DNA from: Leptasterias polaris | Taxonomy: Eukaryota; Echinodermata; Asteroidea; Forcipulatida; Asteriidae | Assembly (NCBI GenBank): GCA_037783415.1 | Contig: JAZGTN010000222.1 | Coordinates: 1-64,000, forward strand | Direction: 5' to 3' | Length of the DNA: 64,000 nucleotides | Part shown: positions 49,601 through 61,600 of the stretch, one piece after another | How the letters are laid out: each line of letters opens with the position of its first letter | How positions within the stretch are numbered: position 1 is the stretch's first letter | Notes under the pieces: generated by a model | Told to the model about the DNA's origin: nothing | The model's input: only the letters and a program-made list of their open reading frames with translations | Database searches by the model: none | Program-made: the position numbers and the translations under genes

Positions 49601-52600
49601 AGACCAAGAACACCAAGGCGAACCCCATCTCTTTATGATAACTGCACTGGGTGCAATATGGCTCATCAGGTCAGTGTTTTCATCCAGTTTCATTGGCATT
49701 AAACGACTGAGAATATATATATTCCTCCTAGACAGGATGCCAGTCCATCACAGGTTATTCCCCAGCTTTCATTGGTACCCATTTGTACTCAAGGGTGGAG
49801 AGAAGCAATTATGATAACCTGCCTTGCTCAAGCACACAGGCGTTGCGACTGACAAGAACAAGATTCAATCCAAATTCTGTAAATTACAGAAATTGAGTCC
49901 ACCACCCTAGACCACTTGACCACAAGTATTTTTTTTATTTGCAGTAAATCTCACAACACCCACCATTTGGACTAGTCTTGATCTGTCTGACGATGGTGTT
50001 CAGTTTGATGTCCAGTCCCTCGGACAGTGCAATCGGGACGCATGAGTAGCCGTTCCGCACTGTCAGGTGACTCCCTGTAAACTCAAAGTCATCGTCCTGA
50101 TCCCAGTGCTTCAGGGAGAGGGTGGAAAGAGGCGTGGCGTTGGCAAACTCCAGATTGGCAAAGTGCCAGTCCAGGATCTGACGATCACGAGACGAGAGGT
50201 AAACATCACTGCAGACAGAACAACAATTCAAGAAAACAAAAACAATTATTGATCCTCATTCAGCACAAACAAAAGTAGATTGGGTACTTTTTTAAAGGGA
50301 AGATTTTGAAATTTTGCAGTAACTAGTAAAAACACTTAGGATTGCCCGATCACAAATCATCCTACAATAGGACATGAAACTTTGCATGGTGGATATACAA
50401 TCTAGTAAGTTCACTAACAATAATCTAGTTGCGATGGCTCTGAAAAGAACCAGTGATGAGACAGTTTCAACCAGTATGCTTTGATCAGCTTCAGGAGAAA
50501 GTTTGAAGATAATCAGAGCAATCTGATGCAAACATTGAGTTGTTCCATCAACAGCACCAAATTTCATCGAACTGCTCAAGCACAAAAAGTAGCGGAGCAC
50601 AGCAAGAAATGCTTACCAGATTGAGGTTACCAGCCAAAATACCATAAAACATTGACCATTTTTATACTGGTATAAAAATGTTCAACCCCATGTTCTGAAA
50701 ATCCAAGAAAGAAACTACTAGTTACATTTTGTCTTTGCCTTCTCCTTTTACCAACAGATATTCTCATATTCAGTCAGCCTCACCCACTAATTAATTACTT
50801 TTACTTCTTCTTCCCACCTTTGATTTTGTCCTTTGTATTTCAAACCTCTTGTGGTTAATCCAGCCCCTTCTCTCCAACGCCACCCCCTCCCCCTCTGTTT
50901 ACCTATTCATTGTTTACCCCTTGCTTTTTCTGTGTGCTTTTTGCCTCTCTTTCTCTATCCATGCATTTCCACTTGACTGCTTCTGGTACACTTGTACACC
51001 TGATTAAGTGTGTTGTGTTGTCATTTAGCCTTCGAGAACGACTCTGCTATGGTCGAAACGTCAGGCCATTAACTATTTTTGTGCAAAACATCTCTACAGT
51101 AATTCACTTTAGGATTATTTAGTGAAAGAGGAAGTTGAGCTGGACCCACCTCGGAGGATTATTGTCCAGTTCCTGCGTCTTCTCATCAAGCTCCTTCTGA
51201 TTAAAGACAAGTGAATCGTAATCCTTGAGGGCAGTGTTCAGATCGCGCATCTTGCTCCGTACCAGGAACTCGGCGGTGATATCACGCGGTGATTTGGCCT
51301 CCGAGACCTCCTTGTATTGTTTGTGGAGCTCCTTAATCTTGTCTTGAAGTACAAGAAGCTGATGAGAGAGTTTACCAAAGGAAATAAAAACATCACATAC
51401 ATGTTTAGTTGACATCAACCCCCAAGTGTCTTTGGCGAGAGACCACTTTATGGTGAATCAACACCCAAATGTTGGGCTTGGACAAGATTGGTATGCCTGG
51501 CTTAATGATAAGCAATTGCTATTTGGGCCGGTAGAACCAAACATTAAGGGAATAAAATAGAGGTGACAAGGTCTTAAACGGCAGTATAAAACCAGTAGGG
51601 TAGTGGCAATGCGATAAAGGACCGAGCCAATGGCCAGGTCCTTTATCTCACACTCAAGACCATGCAAGGTTTTAAACAGCCGTTTAAGACTGAGTCACCA
51701 CTCTTTTATTCCCATTCATAAATATCTTTCCATTAAAATTAACCAAAAACCTCAACAAGTTGAGCACAAAACTGAAAGTTTAATAGTCTCAGCTTGCCTT
51801 GCCTCTACAGTGAATTTCTATCCATGTTGAACGTGAATTTCTATCCATGTTGAACGCTAAGTAGCTACCTAAGTATCAAACTGTCACACGCAAAGTTCAA
51901 ACTTGCGCAAGCGGCACAGTTTACAGCACGACAACCTCCTTCCCTTACCTGAGTCTGATTCTCCTTGGTTTGATCTTGGAGATTGATCAACGTCCTTAGA
52001 TAATCACCTTTCTTCTCCTTCACTTGCTTTTCCTGAAGCCTGGGAAAAAAAATACAAAAAACACTTTTAAAACGTATGTCCGTACTTGTGCATCCATGGG
52101 TTAAAAGAATAAATCATTAGTGGTTTTTGGAAGAGTTCATTCTCCAGCCCATTTTTTATTCAAACACACCATACAACCAATCCGTGAAAATCTCATCAAA
52201 ATCTTGTAAACTTAGTGTGATCTCTGGCTAGACAGTAGGTTTTTGATTTTGCTTTTTTACCGAGAGATCGCCTAACATTACAAGGCCGGACAGCCACTTC
52301 AGGGTGAGGGCTACACTTAACTGACTTTGGCTATTCACCCAAATCAACTGTTAATGCGGGCACGTTGCCACCTACTCCTGGGGCTGAAACAGGGCAGTCC
52401 GTAAGGATAAATGCATGGGTATCATCCACTGGGAGCCTGGCTGGTAGAGAAGAATGCAATACCTTCCCAACTTTTTACAAAGCAATTATGGCCAAGTGCC
52501 TTGCTCAAGGGCACAAGTGTCATGACCGGGATTTGAACCCACACTCTGCTGCTGACAACACCTGAGCTTGGGTCCAGTGAACTAGACTGCTCAGCTTCTG

Positions 52601-55600
52601 ACTGGCACCCCCAAACAAAGATATTAACAAAGTACGGAGCCTGCAAACATTAGGGTTAGACGGCTCTGATGTGAGTCATCATGTGGTATTCTTAAGGTGG
52701 CCTTACTTGATGACGAGTTCCAGTGCCTGGCCGAGGGAGACGGGTTTGCCGTTGATGAAGTTGAAGTCCAGCTGATGAGACATGAAGGACGTGGCCTCCA
52801 GGAGACGATTAAACTCTCTCTCTACCATCTCATCCTTGTCTTTAGGAATCTGTAGAAGGAAGGAAACAAATTATCCTTCAGTTTGCTCCCAAATAAATGA
52901 ACACATTTACCAAGATATCAAACTGTTTAATTCTAATGTAACTACATATATATGTATTTCAATATTACGCTGTTTTAATTATGTAAACACTTGAATTGTA
53001 TTGTATTGGAATTGTTTTCTCCTATGATGGAATAGACCTTATGCATTGACGTCACCAAGCCGCCATCTTAGAGGTAAACTGATGATGAAACAATGGAAAC
53101 GCGCTGATTTGTACGCGCGGCGCACAGGACTGACCAATGAACATCTTCCTTTTGACCTCTAGGTGAGGGCGCCCTACACAAATGACGTCATATGCATAAG
53201 GTCTATTTCTGGCAGAAGATTTGCAAGTGTCTTTGGGAAAGTATCAACTACTAATCAAAGTTCATTTATTTTTGTTACTTTTTTTAATTCTTTATCCCCG
53301 ATGCAAAAGTTAACATCCAATTATTTATTATAAAGATTTCATTTTACAATCCATTTATTTTTAAGGTTGGGTCATAGATTGTATTTGTCAACAAAATGCT
53401 GACTTATAGGCATAGTTATAAAGAAAGATACAATGAAAGTCATCTGTGAAAGTGGTGTTTGAAGCCTTGCATGGTGTGGAGATGAGAGGTAGCTATAAAT
53501 AAATAAATAGTAAACTTGCGGGTTTACTATTTATTTATTTATAGTTACCTCTCATCTGTGAAAGTTTCAGCTAAATACAGCATCTATTCGTTGAGAAAAC
53601 AGCAAAAAACTGTAAGGTTTTTTCACAAGAGCGTTTAAATCCATCCACGTTTAGCGAATTGACAGTGGGCACCGACCGCATCTCTGTTCACAGCAATCGC
53701 GAACGAACACCATGGAAAATTCAAATTCTCAGTAGACTGTCGGAAATCTGAGAAACAATTCATGCATAATTCGTTTCTCAGATTCAAATGTTTTGTGAAA
53801 AATTATCCAGTTTAAAACCACATTACTTCGAAGGGAATCTTGTCTCAAAATGCTTTATACTCTCAACAGCTGCCGTGCTTAGACATCAATTTTTGAAGTA
53901 ATTACCGAGATCTTTGACCCTACCTTCAAGTATGGGAACATTTTATAATTTGTTAAGATGACACAGTGCTTGGTTTAAGTTTGAATTTCAGTAAGAAAAA
54001 ATGTGGGTGCTGATTTAAAATTTAATTAGCAAATTCAAAACTGAAATTATTAAAGTTAGCTTTAAATTAAAAATTAACCATAAAGGGGAGCCTACACATT
54101 GGTTGATTTTAGTTTCTAGGGTTGAGTGGTATAATTACAAACTAGTTTAATCAAGTTTAATCAATTTAATCAAGTTAACTATAACAACAAAACAACAGTC
54201 TATTCTGCTGTTTCAACCAATCATTTAAAGGCAAGGTACAACATGTTTCCATGGTTTCGCTGGAAAATTGTTCACTCTCATGATAATAATCAATAATGAT
54301 TTTATAGTTTTTGACGATCAATAATCAGGAGCTCACATCAGAGGCCAATTTTATAGATCTGCTTAAGCAATACAATTTTCGGCTGAGCAAAACCAAGTAG
54401 GATACCAGTCACAGATGGAACATGGGGAATGGCACATGAATTTTGGCTGGTAACCATATTCTGGCAAGTGTAATTACGTTGTTCTTAGCTAGTTCTTGTG
54501 CTCAGGCAGCTGCGCACTGTAAAGGAAATATTCTTCATAACGGCAAAGTACCATCTCTCAGTAACCTTTCCAAAAAAAAAAGGAAAACTAAGTTTCTTGG
54601 AAGCTTTCTTTACATTGATATAAAAAAGGAAATGATAAACATAGGAACACTAGGTGGCAGCAGACTTAACAGATAATTCTCCATTGTCTACGCAGTTCTG
54701 AACACCGAACATTTCCAAGGGCAATAGTCTGCTGCTAATTGGTGTCTACAAAAGACTCCCATTGGAAACATTTTGAAAAAGATAAACGCACACAGAAATC
54801 AGAGTTGTACCTTCCCTTTAAAACGTGTTAAACAAATTTTTTTCAAACACAGTTATTTCAACCACCACCAAACACCAAACTAAAAACCAAGAATGTTGAA
54901 AACAAAACTAAACTAATAAGATATACACTATGTAAATTTTGTCAGAAAAAGAGTGACCGATAACTGTGTTGAAATCAGAATAGACTGAGCAAGTCTTGCG
55001 CATATTCGAACATTGGACACGTTACGGTGCTCAAGTCTGTTTCCATCTAGTGTGAAGGGTACGTGCGTGGGACAAAAGTGGTCCCAAAAATGTTTGAAAA
55101 CACTTGAGACTGTTTATATAAACAGCAGCCATTGTCACAAAAGTGTCATAAATATTTTGTGACATTGAAAACTGATCTACATGTACTTTATCAAATCCTC
55201 CATAATGGTCCTACTTGAATCTACCTGATTTAGTAAAAACAAAAGTGTCAAACTCTTTGTTTGTATAACAAAATTTTCTCTGAAAGTGAGGGAAACGGAA
55301 TTACAACTAAGTGTAAGAAACCTTTTGCCTCTGCCCAAATTACATCTATCACTGCTGCAGCATTTGTGTTAATAAAAAAACATTTGTGAGAGAAGATTAA
55401 TGTAACACTAGTACAACACCAACAAAACCCTTACAGTCCCACCCAAAGATCCAATTGCCAGAGTGAAGAACTCGGAAGAATTGGGGTCAGTTAGCCCAAC
55501 CAACAAGTTCTTCTTACTGGGTCAGGCATTCCAATCTTATCCAAATCCAAAATATTTGGTGTGAAGTAACATAGGATAAGAAGATATGGGAGAATTGAGG

Positions 55601-58600
55601 CCACGTACATGTAGTAAGCAAACATTCCCAGTCTGTAAGGGTTTTAAGGCATCAGTGTAAGCCACACAAGACAGCGACAGCGGCCTAGCGCCAAAAAATT
55701 CCAGGGTGCCCCCAAGGAAAAAATCCAGATACATCTAGTGCCTTAAAAAAAAGGGGTAACATGACCCCCCCCCCCCCCCGAGAGGCAATGACCCCCATGT
55801 GCCCCATCTGTTCAGGATGAAACAATAAATTGCTATTACGTGTCTTGCCTAAGTTTTAGCCCAAAAATAAGAGCTTGAAAAGTAAAAATTTTCCCTCAGA
55901 AAAAACCTCTTAGAAAAAAAATCAACCATTGTGAGAGAACTCAACCCTTGAGAAAAAACTCAACCCTTGAGAAAAACTCAACCCTTGAGAAAAAACTCAA
56001 CCCTTGAGAAAAAACTCAACCCTTGAAAAAAAACTCAACCCTTGAGAAAAAACACAATCCTTGAGAAAAAACACAATCCTTGAGAAAAAACACAATCCTT
56101 GAGAAAAAACACAATCCTTGAGAAAAAGCTCATCCCTTGAGACTAAAACTCAGAAATTGCATGTCTTGGCAACTGAAATTTGGGGCACATAAGTCAACAC
56201 TTTAGGACTCAATACTTAAACTTGGACTCTGACCAGAATTGCAAGGATTTCAAACCTGAACTAAAAGATTGCGAGTTAAAGCACTAGGGTCTTTTTTTAA
56301 ACCACAGCTTAGGCTTGGGCTCTGGATCAAGAACATTCCTCCTGTTCCAAATGTCCTACTGAAAGTGTAATGTTTTTTAAGTTACTGTTAGAGCCAAGCC
56401 TGAGCCGGTTTTGAAAAAGGCCTTAGTCTAGAATCTTCTACACTCAACTGCTGCCATCTCAGGTCAACTTCAATGTTAGTAGAACAGTGTCGATGTTAGA
56501 GAAGTCCAAACAAATAGAGAAAAATACTTGCCGTCCATACCGTTTGACCTCCGCTTTCAAAAAGTGGGCACTTCTGTTTAATCTTGGCCAACTCCATGTT
56601 GACCTGTTTGCTTACGACCGTCATGGGGTTACCCCCAAGACCAGTCACCACCATCGCACCCAGATCGGCAACGTAGTTATTCTTACGGTAAGTGGTGACC
56701 CGGCCCCCGACGCGGTCCCGGGCCTCCAGGATGGTCACATCCATACCGAATGTCTGGAGTTGTGAGGCTGCGGCTAGACCAGAGATACCTGCCCCGATGA
56801 CGAGCACCTTCCCCATTGTCTTGGTGGGGAGGGGTTTCAGACGCTTGTAGACGCCGAAGTTGATGAGACCATGGCGCTCTAGGTAAGCATGGACACGCAT
56901 CACAAGCTGGACATCACCTGAAAAGCAAGCACAATCTCTCCATCAATGGAAGACCAATGTGTTTTGAGGGTGTTGGACAAGCAAAGTGGTTTGCAACCAT
57001 TATACATGTACACAAAACCGCCACAATAGTCTTTCTCCTGCCTTCTACCCAGATTGTATCGTAAACTGGTTTTACAGCAGTTGGAGGTTGAATGGCTTCT
57101 GACTGGCACCCCCGAACAAAGGCATTGACAAAATAGGGAGACCGCCAACATTAGGGCTAGATATCTCAGTTAGTAGAGCACCGGCAAGTTAATCTGGAGG
57201 TGCGACTAGTGTCAAAGTTGTGACTATTGATTGCTATGTCTAGTCACGACTACCCAATTTCAACTATACCCGGTAAACCGCGCCGCCATGACTACTGAAA
57301 AAATTATCGCAACTAGTGTTGGAGTCAAAACTAATTGAAGCGCAACTAGTCAGGTAGTACATTTCACTAGTCCCCCAGGCCTAGTCGCTGGTTCAAGCAA
57401 AATGTTAAGTCAGCTCACTACTTGAAAGTAAGCATGCATAGGTACGTACACATGTACTTCTCACTGCATCTAGAGTCCCTTTTATTTTTGCAAAACCTGT
57501 TCGTCTTTCTCCACGTTTGGAAGTATGAAATAAACGTTAAATGAATGTGAAAAATATGCATGAAGTATGTAAAAAGACAAGAGAATCTAATACGGAAAAG
57601 CCATCACTCAGGCCCTTACTGGAGTGGACAAATTATTATTTCAGAATATTTGACATTTGCAAATGTTTGTCCTTATCAAAATAGAAGTTTGTCCGCCCAA
57701 AATAAAACGAAAACCAAATACACACAATGTATTTACTGTTCCTTCCTTCCGTAAATTTTTTGTTTTCAACTTAATTACCTAGCTTAATGAAAATGTTTAA
57801 CTAAAGAAAGGCGTAAGTGAAAGAAAGAGCAGAACTCACTGTTGTACGGAGCTTCAATCTGTGGCAGTGCATTCTCAAATATCAGCTGCATTTTAGGATT
57901 CTCAAACCATAGTTGAAGCTGCAAGACAACATGATAGTTAAACATGAAAATGATTTCTCAACATGGGTGGATGTTTATTTGTTAATAACTGATAAGAATA
58001 ACAATTCATGAAAATGGCTGGTACAAAAACCTTCAACATTCAGGAAGTTTACAGACTCTCATGTGCATCATCAGATTACAAAAACTACAGAATTTTCCGA
58101 ATTGGAAGGCCCCACTGTGTGACAGAACAGCATTCTGGGTCTGTGTTCGACTCAAGATACATCATGTAATATCGGGAAAGCTCACTGGTGGAAAGGGCAA
58201 GGATTAGGTTGGAGTGAGGGTCTAATTTGACTTTACCAGCCTGTTGCGGATATACAAGAACAGCTTCTGTGTCTGTGTTGGGCTTTGGATGATATCTGGA
58301 AAACATGCTGCCTCTTGGGCTGTCATCTTGTCACTAGGGAGACGAGCTGAGAATGCAGCTCCTTCTAGGCCTGATGGGGACATATTGAGGACTTGTTAGT
58401 TCACAATAAAGCAGCTTATTCTTAGACATATATTCCTCTACTTGAAACAAACTCAATCTCAAAGGGTCTATTATCTTGGATATTACAATTATAAAGAAAT
58501 CACATTTCTCCAGGGTAGAGTCTATAATAAGTATTATACCAACAGATCCATGTCATTTGACTGGTGGAACACGTGCAACAGCTCATATTTTATTTTGCCA

Positions 58601-61600
58601 TGGAAACTGTTCCGACACTCCAAAATTTAATATAGGAGTCCTATATTGATAAACATAGGATGCTTCGCAGATAACCTTCATGTGTACTAATAGATTTTAC
58701 ATTGAGTATCGTATTGATTGCATTAAGCGTTATTAGCGCACGCGTCAGCTTGCGTGCCAGCACGCATGGCCATGAGCGCCAAAGGCACTTTAGCTTTGGT
58801 CTTTAAAACAGCTCCAGATATATCTTTATCAGCTGTAACTTATTATTGAAGTATATTATAAGTTATTCAAAACTTTGTACTATTTATTACTCAAATAAAA
58901 TAGGGTATATGAAAAATATCAAATGACAAGGATCTGTGAGAGGTATGTAAAACAAATATAGGAGCATCATATTCATACAATATTCAAATTTGGACAGTTT
59001 ATCTTCTGAAAAACAGTACATTTAGTGTACCATCTTATGACCTTGAGATGAAAAACAACATTTGTGCAAGTTTTTTTCTATGGCTCCATTTTCACGATCA
59101 GAATTTGGAAGTTCACCTTTAGGCTCCTCAACGTCGCTCTCCTCTGGCTCCTCTTCAATGTGCTTCACGACCTTCTCTTTCTTGGCCTGCCTCTCCTCCT
59201 CTGAAAAGTACTCATCTTCGGAGAGATTTGCCAGTTTTTCATCCATTTCCCGATACTCAACCTTATGGAAAGAACAATAAGGCTACAAGTTATTCAAACA
59301 CCTTTGGAAAGTGGAGGAACTGTTTGACAAATTTCCACCAGTACACATCTCCACGGTGACAAAAAGTACATGAAAAATACATTTCCGAAAACACAAAATC
59401 TACAATGCATAAAACAAAATTTCAAGCATAGAAAATCTTTTCTTAAAAAGTAAAAACTGTCTACTGTACATCGCTCATGACTAGGGCCCAATTTCATGGC
59501 TCTAGTTCATGTAGTTCTGCGCTTACATGTTTGGCCATTAGAGTCACACCCTTTACAAGGCTCTGTCAGCACATAACTCTGCAGCACATGCAAATTGGGC
59601 CCCACTTCTTGCGATTAGTTGCTAAAAGCAGAAGGCATTATTTGTGTTGCACAAAAGGAACAGTTTCTGCTGAATAGGTTTGGAAATTTGACCTTGCATA
59701 TTTTCAATGCACATAAATATCAAAAGATGAAATGTTGTCCCACTATTGACTGTGAAGATACATGTACAGTGTTTTTTCAATGTAGTGTACAATAGCCAGT
59801 AGGCCTACAGCACATGGCTCCCCACACTATTATATAAACCAAGGACAAACCTGTGCAGTAGTACAAGGATTTCACACAACATGACTAAGAGGTTAAGGTT
59901 GAATGAAGTCAGTTGATTGAGGTCATTGCATGCAAAGTGATTTCAGAGATTTTTTATTATTCACAGTATGATCGTATGGCTTTTAAATATATATGCAAGT
60001 GACTAGACTGCCTGGTGGTACTGTGTGCAAAGTAAAGACACACTTTTGTCATGCTGACATGGCTGACTACCATATTATATCACGTTCCTGGTGTGACGCT
60101 AACACATTGGCAATACAGTTTCTGACAAGACATTGATTGTACCACAAAGGGACTGGACTATTTACGTGTACTTTGTCCCCTCAGTTCCTTCACTCAGCTC
60201 CACAAATGTGTACATCAGCAAATATTATAATTAATTAGCAAAGTATAAATCCCTGCCTTTAATTATTTGTGCCGGCCTACCCCCTTCACCCCCCCCCCCC
60301 CCAACTCTCCTGCATTTCATCTCTTGAGGTCGAGCATAAGTAGAAGGATAAATTGTAAAATTAACTTCAACCGTTACATGTACCACTAAAGCCTTGTAAA
60401 GGCAGTCTTTGTCTCTAACAAAAAACAACAACCCCAAAACAAACAAACCAGAAAATATAAAACAAATAACAAATTGTCAAAAAAACAGTGCTAAAATGTT
60501 TAACATGTTGAACTAAAAAAACAGTATGATCCCAGACCATCATCATGCAGTTCAATAGTACACTCAGAACAGAATCAAGCAAAATTTCTTTTTTAACACA
60601 ATATTTCAGAACAAAACTTACCCAGATTTCATTCCTACTAAGTATTTCATGAAGGAGTCTTGAATACTACAAATTTTATACATTTTCTGTAAGATTTTTT
60701 GGTAACAGTAACACCACCTACCTTTTGACGTCTTTACCCTTAACAACAGTTGTTTTTATCAACGTATAAAAACACACAATATTCACAAAAATAAGCAAAA
60801 GATTTTGTTTACAAAAGAAATGAAGAAACAACAATTGTTATTTGATTTAACAAATTGGACTGGAAATTGTTTACAGTAAAGATTTACAGTCCAATTTACA
60901 TCACTTTTTAACAAATTTTAAAACAAAAATAATTTATCTTAAACCCCATGTGCATTTCAACATAATGGCATCTTGGTAAAAAAAAACTTTCTATATTTTT
61001 GAAAAAGATGCCACATTCTCGTACTGCCACTTTTCATCGACATGAGGCCTTATCCAAATTGGCAGCTGTGGCTGTTGCAGGGCTCGAATTTTACACTGGA
61101 CCACAGGCAGAGGCCAGTAATTTTAGTGTTGGGCCAGTAAACTTATACAACCTAACAAGTCCGATGGTCTTGTGTTTTTCAATTGAATAACAGAAACAAA
61201 TCATGTCCAAGTGTTGACTTTGGGTCTGATAAATTATCTTTCAATTCTATGAGTAATCAAGTATACTCTTCTCTTACTTGTCTCAGTTTGGGTTCATATA
61301 AAAGCAGTCAAATGCATGTTAAACTGTGTCAGCTATTTGTTGTATTCACATTTTGAATCTGGTCTTGTAAAAAAATGTCTGATCCAGTAAAGATTTTGAG
61401 CTACAAGCCCTGTATTCAAGCCCTGTATTGCTATAAGGCTGTTGCTAAGGATGTTGCCAGGGCTCAAAAGGCCAGTGATTTTAGTGCCAGGCCAGTAAAC
61501 ACATGACTGGACCAGTCCGGCTGACTTGTGTTTTTCAACTGAACAAATAATACCCAACTGTGTAATATCTTTAATATTAATAATAAAACACAAATTGTTA

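Noticed and set aside
51005..51070. Hammerhead ribozyme (CGAAACGTC motif)
   Set aside because: The GAAAC-GTC part resembles one, but no CTGATGA core or closing stems are present.
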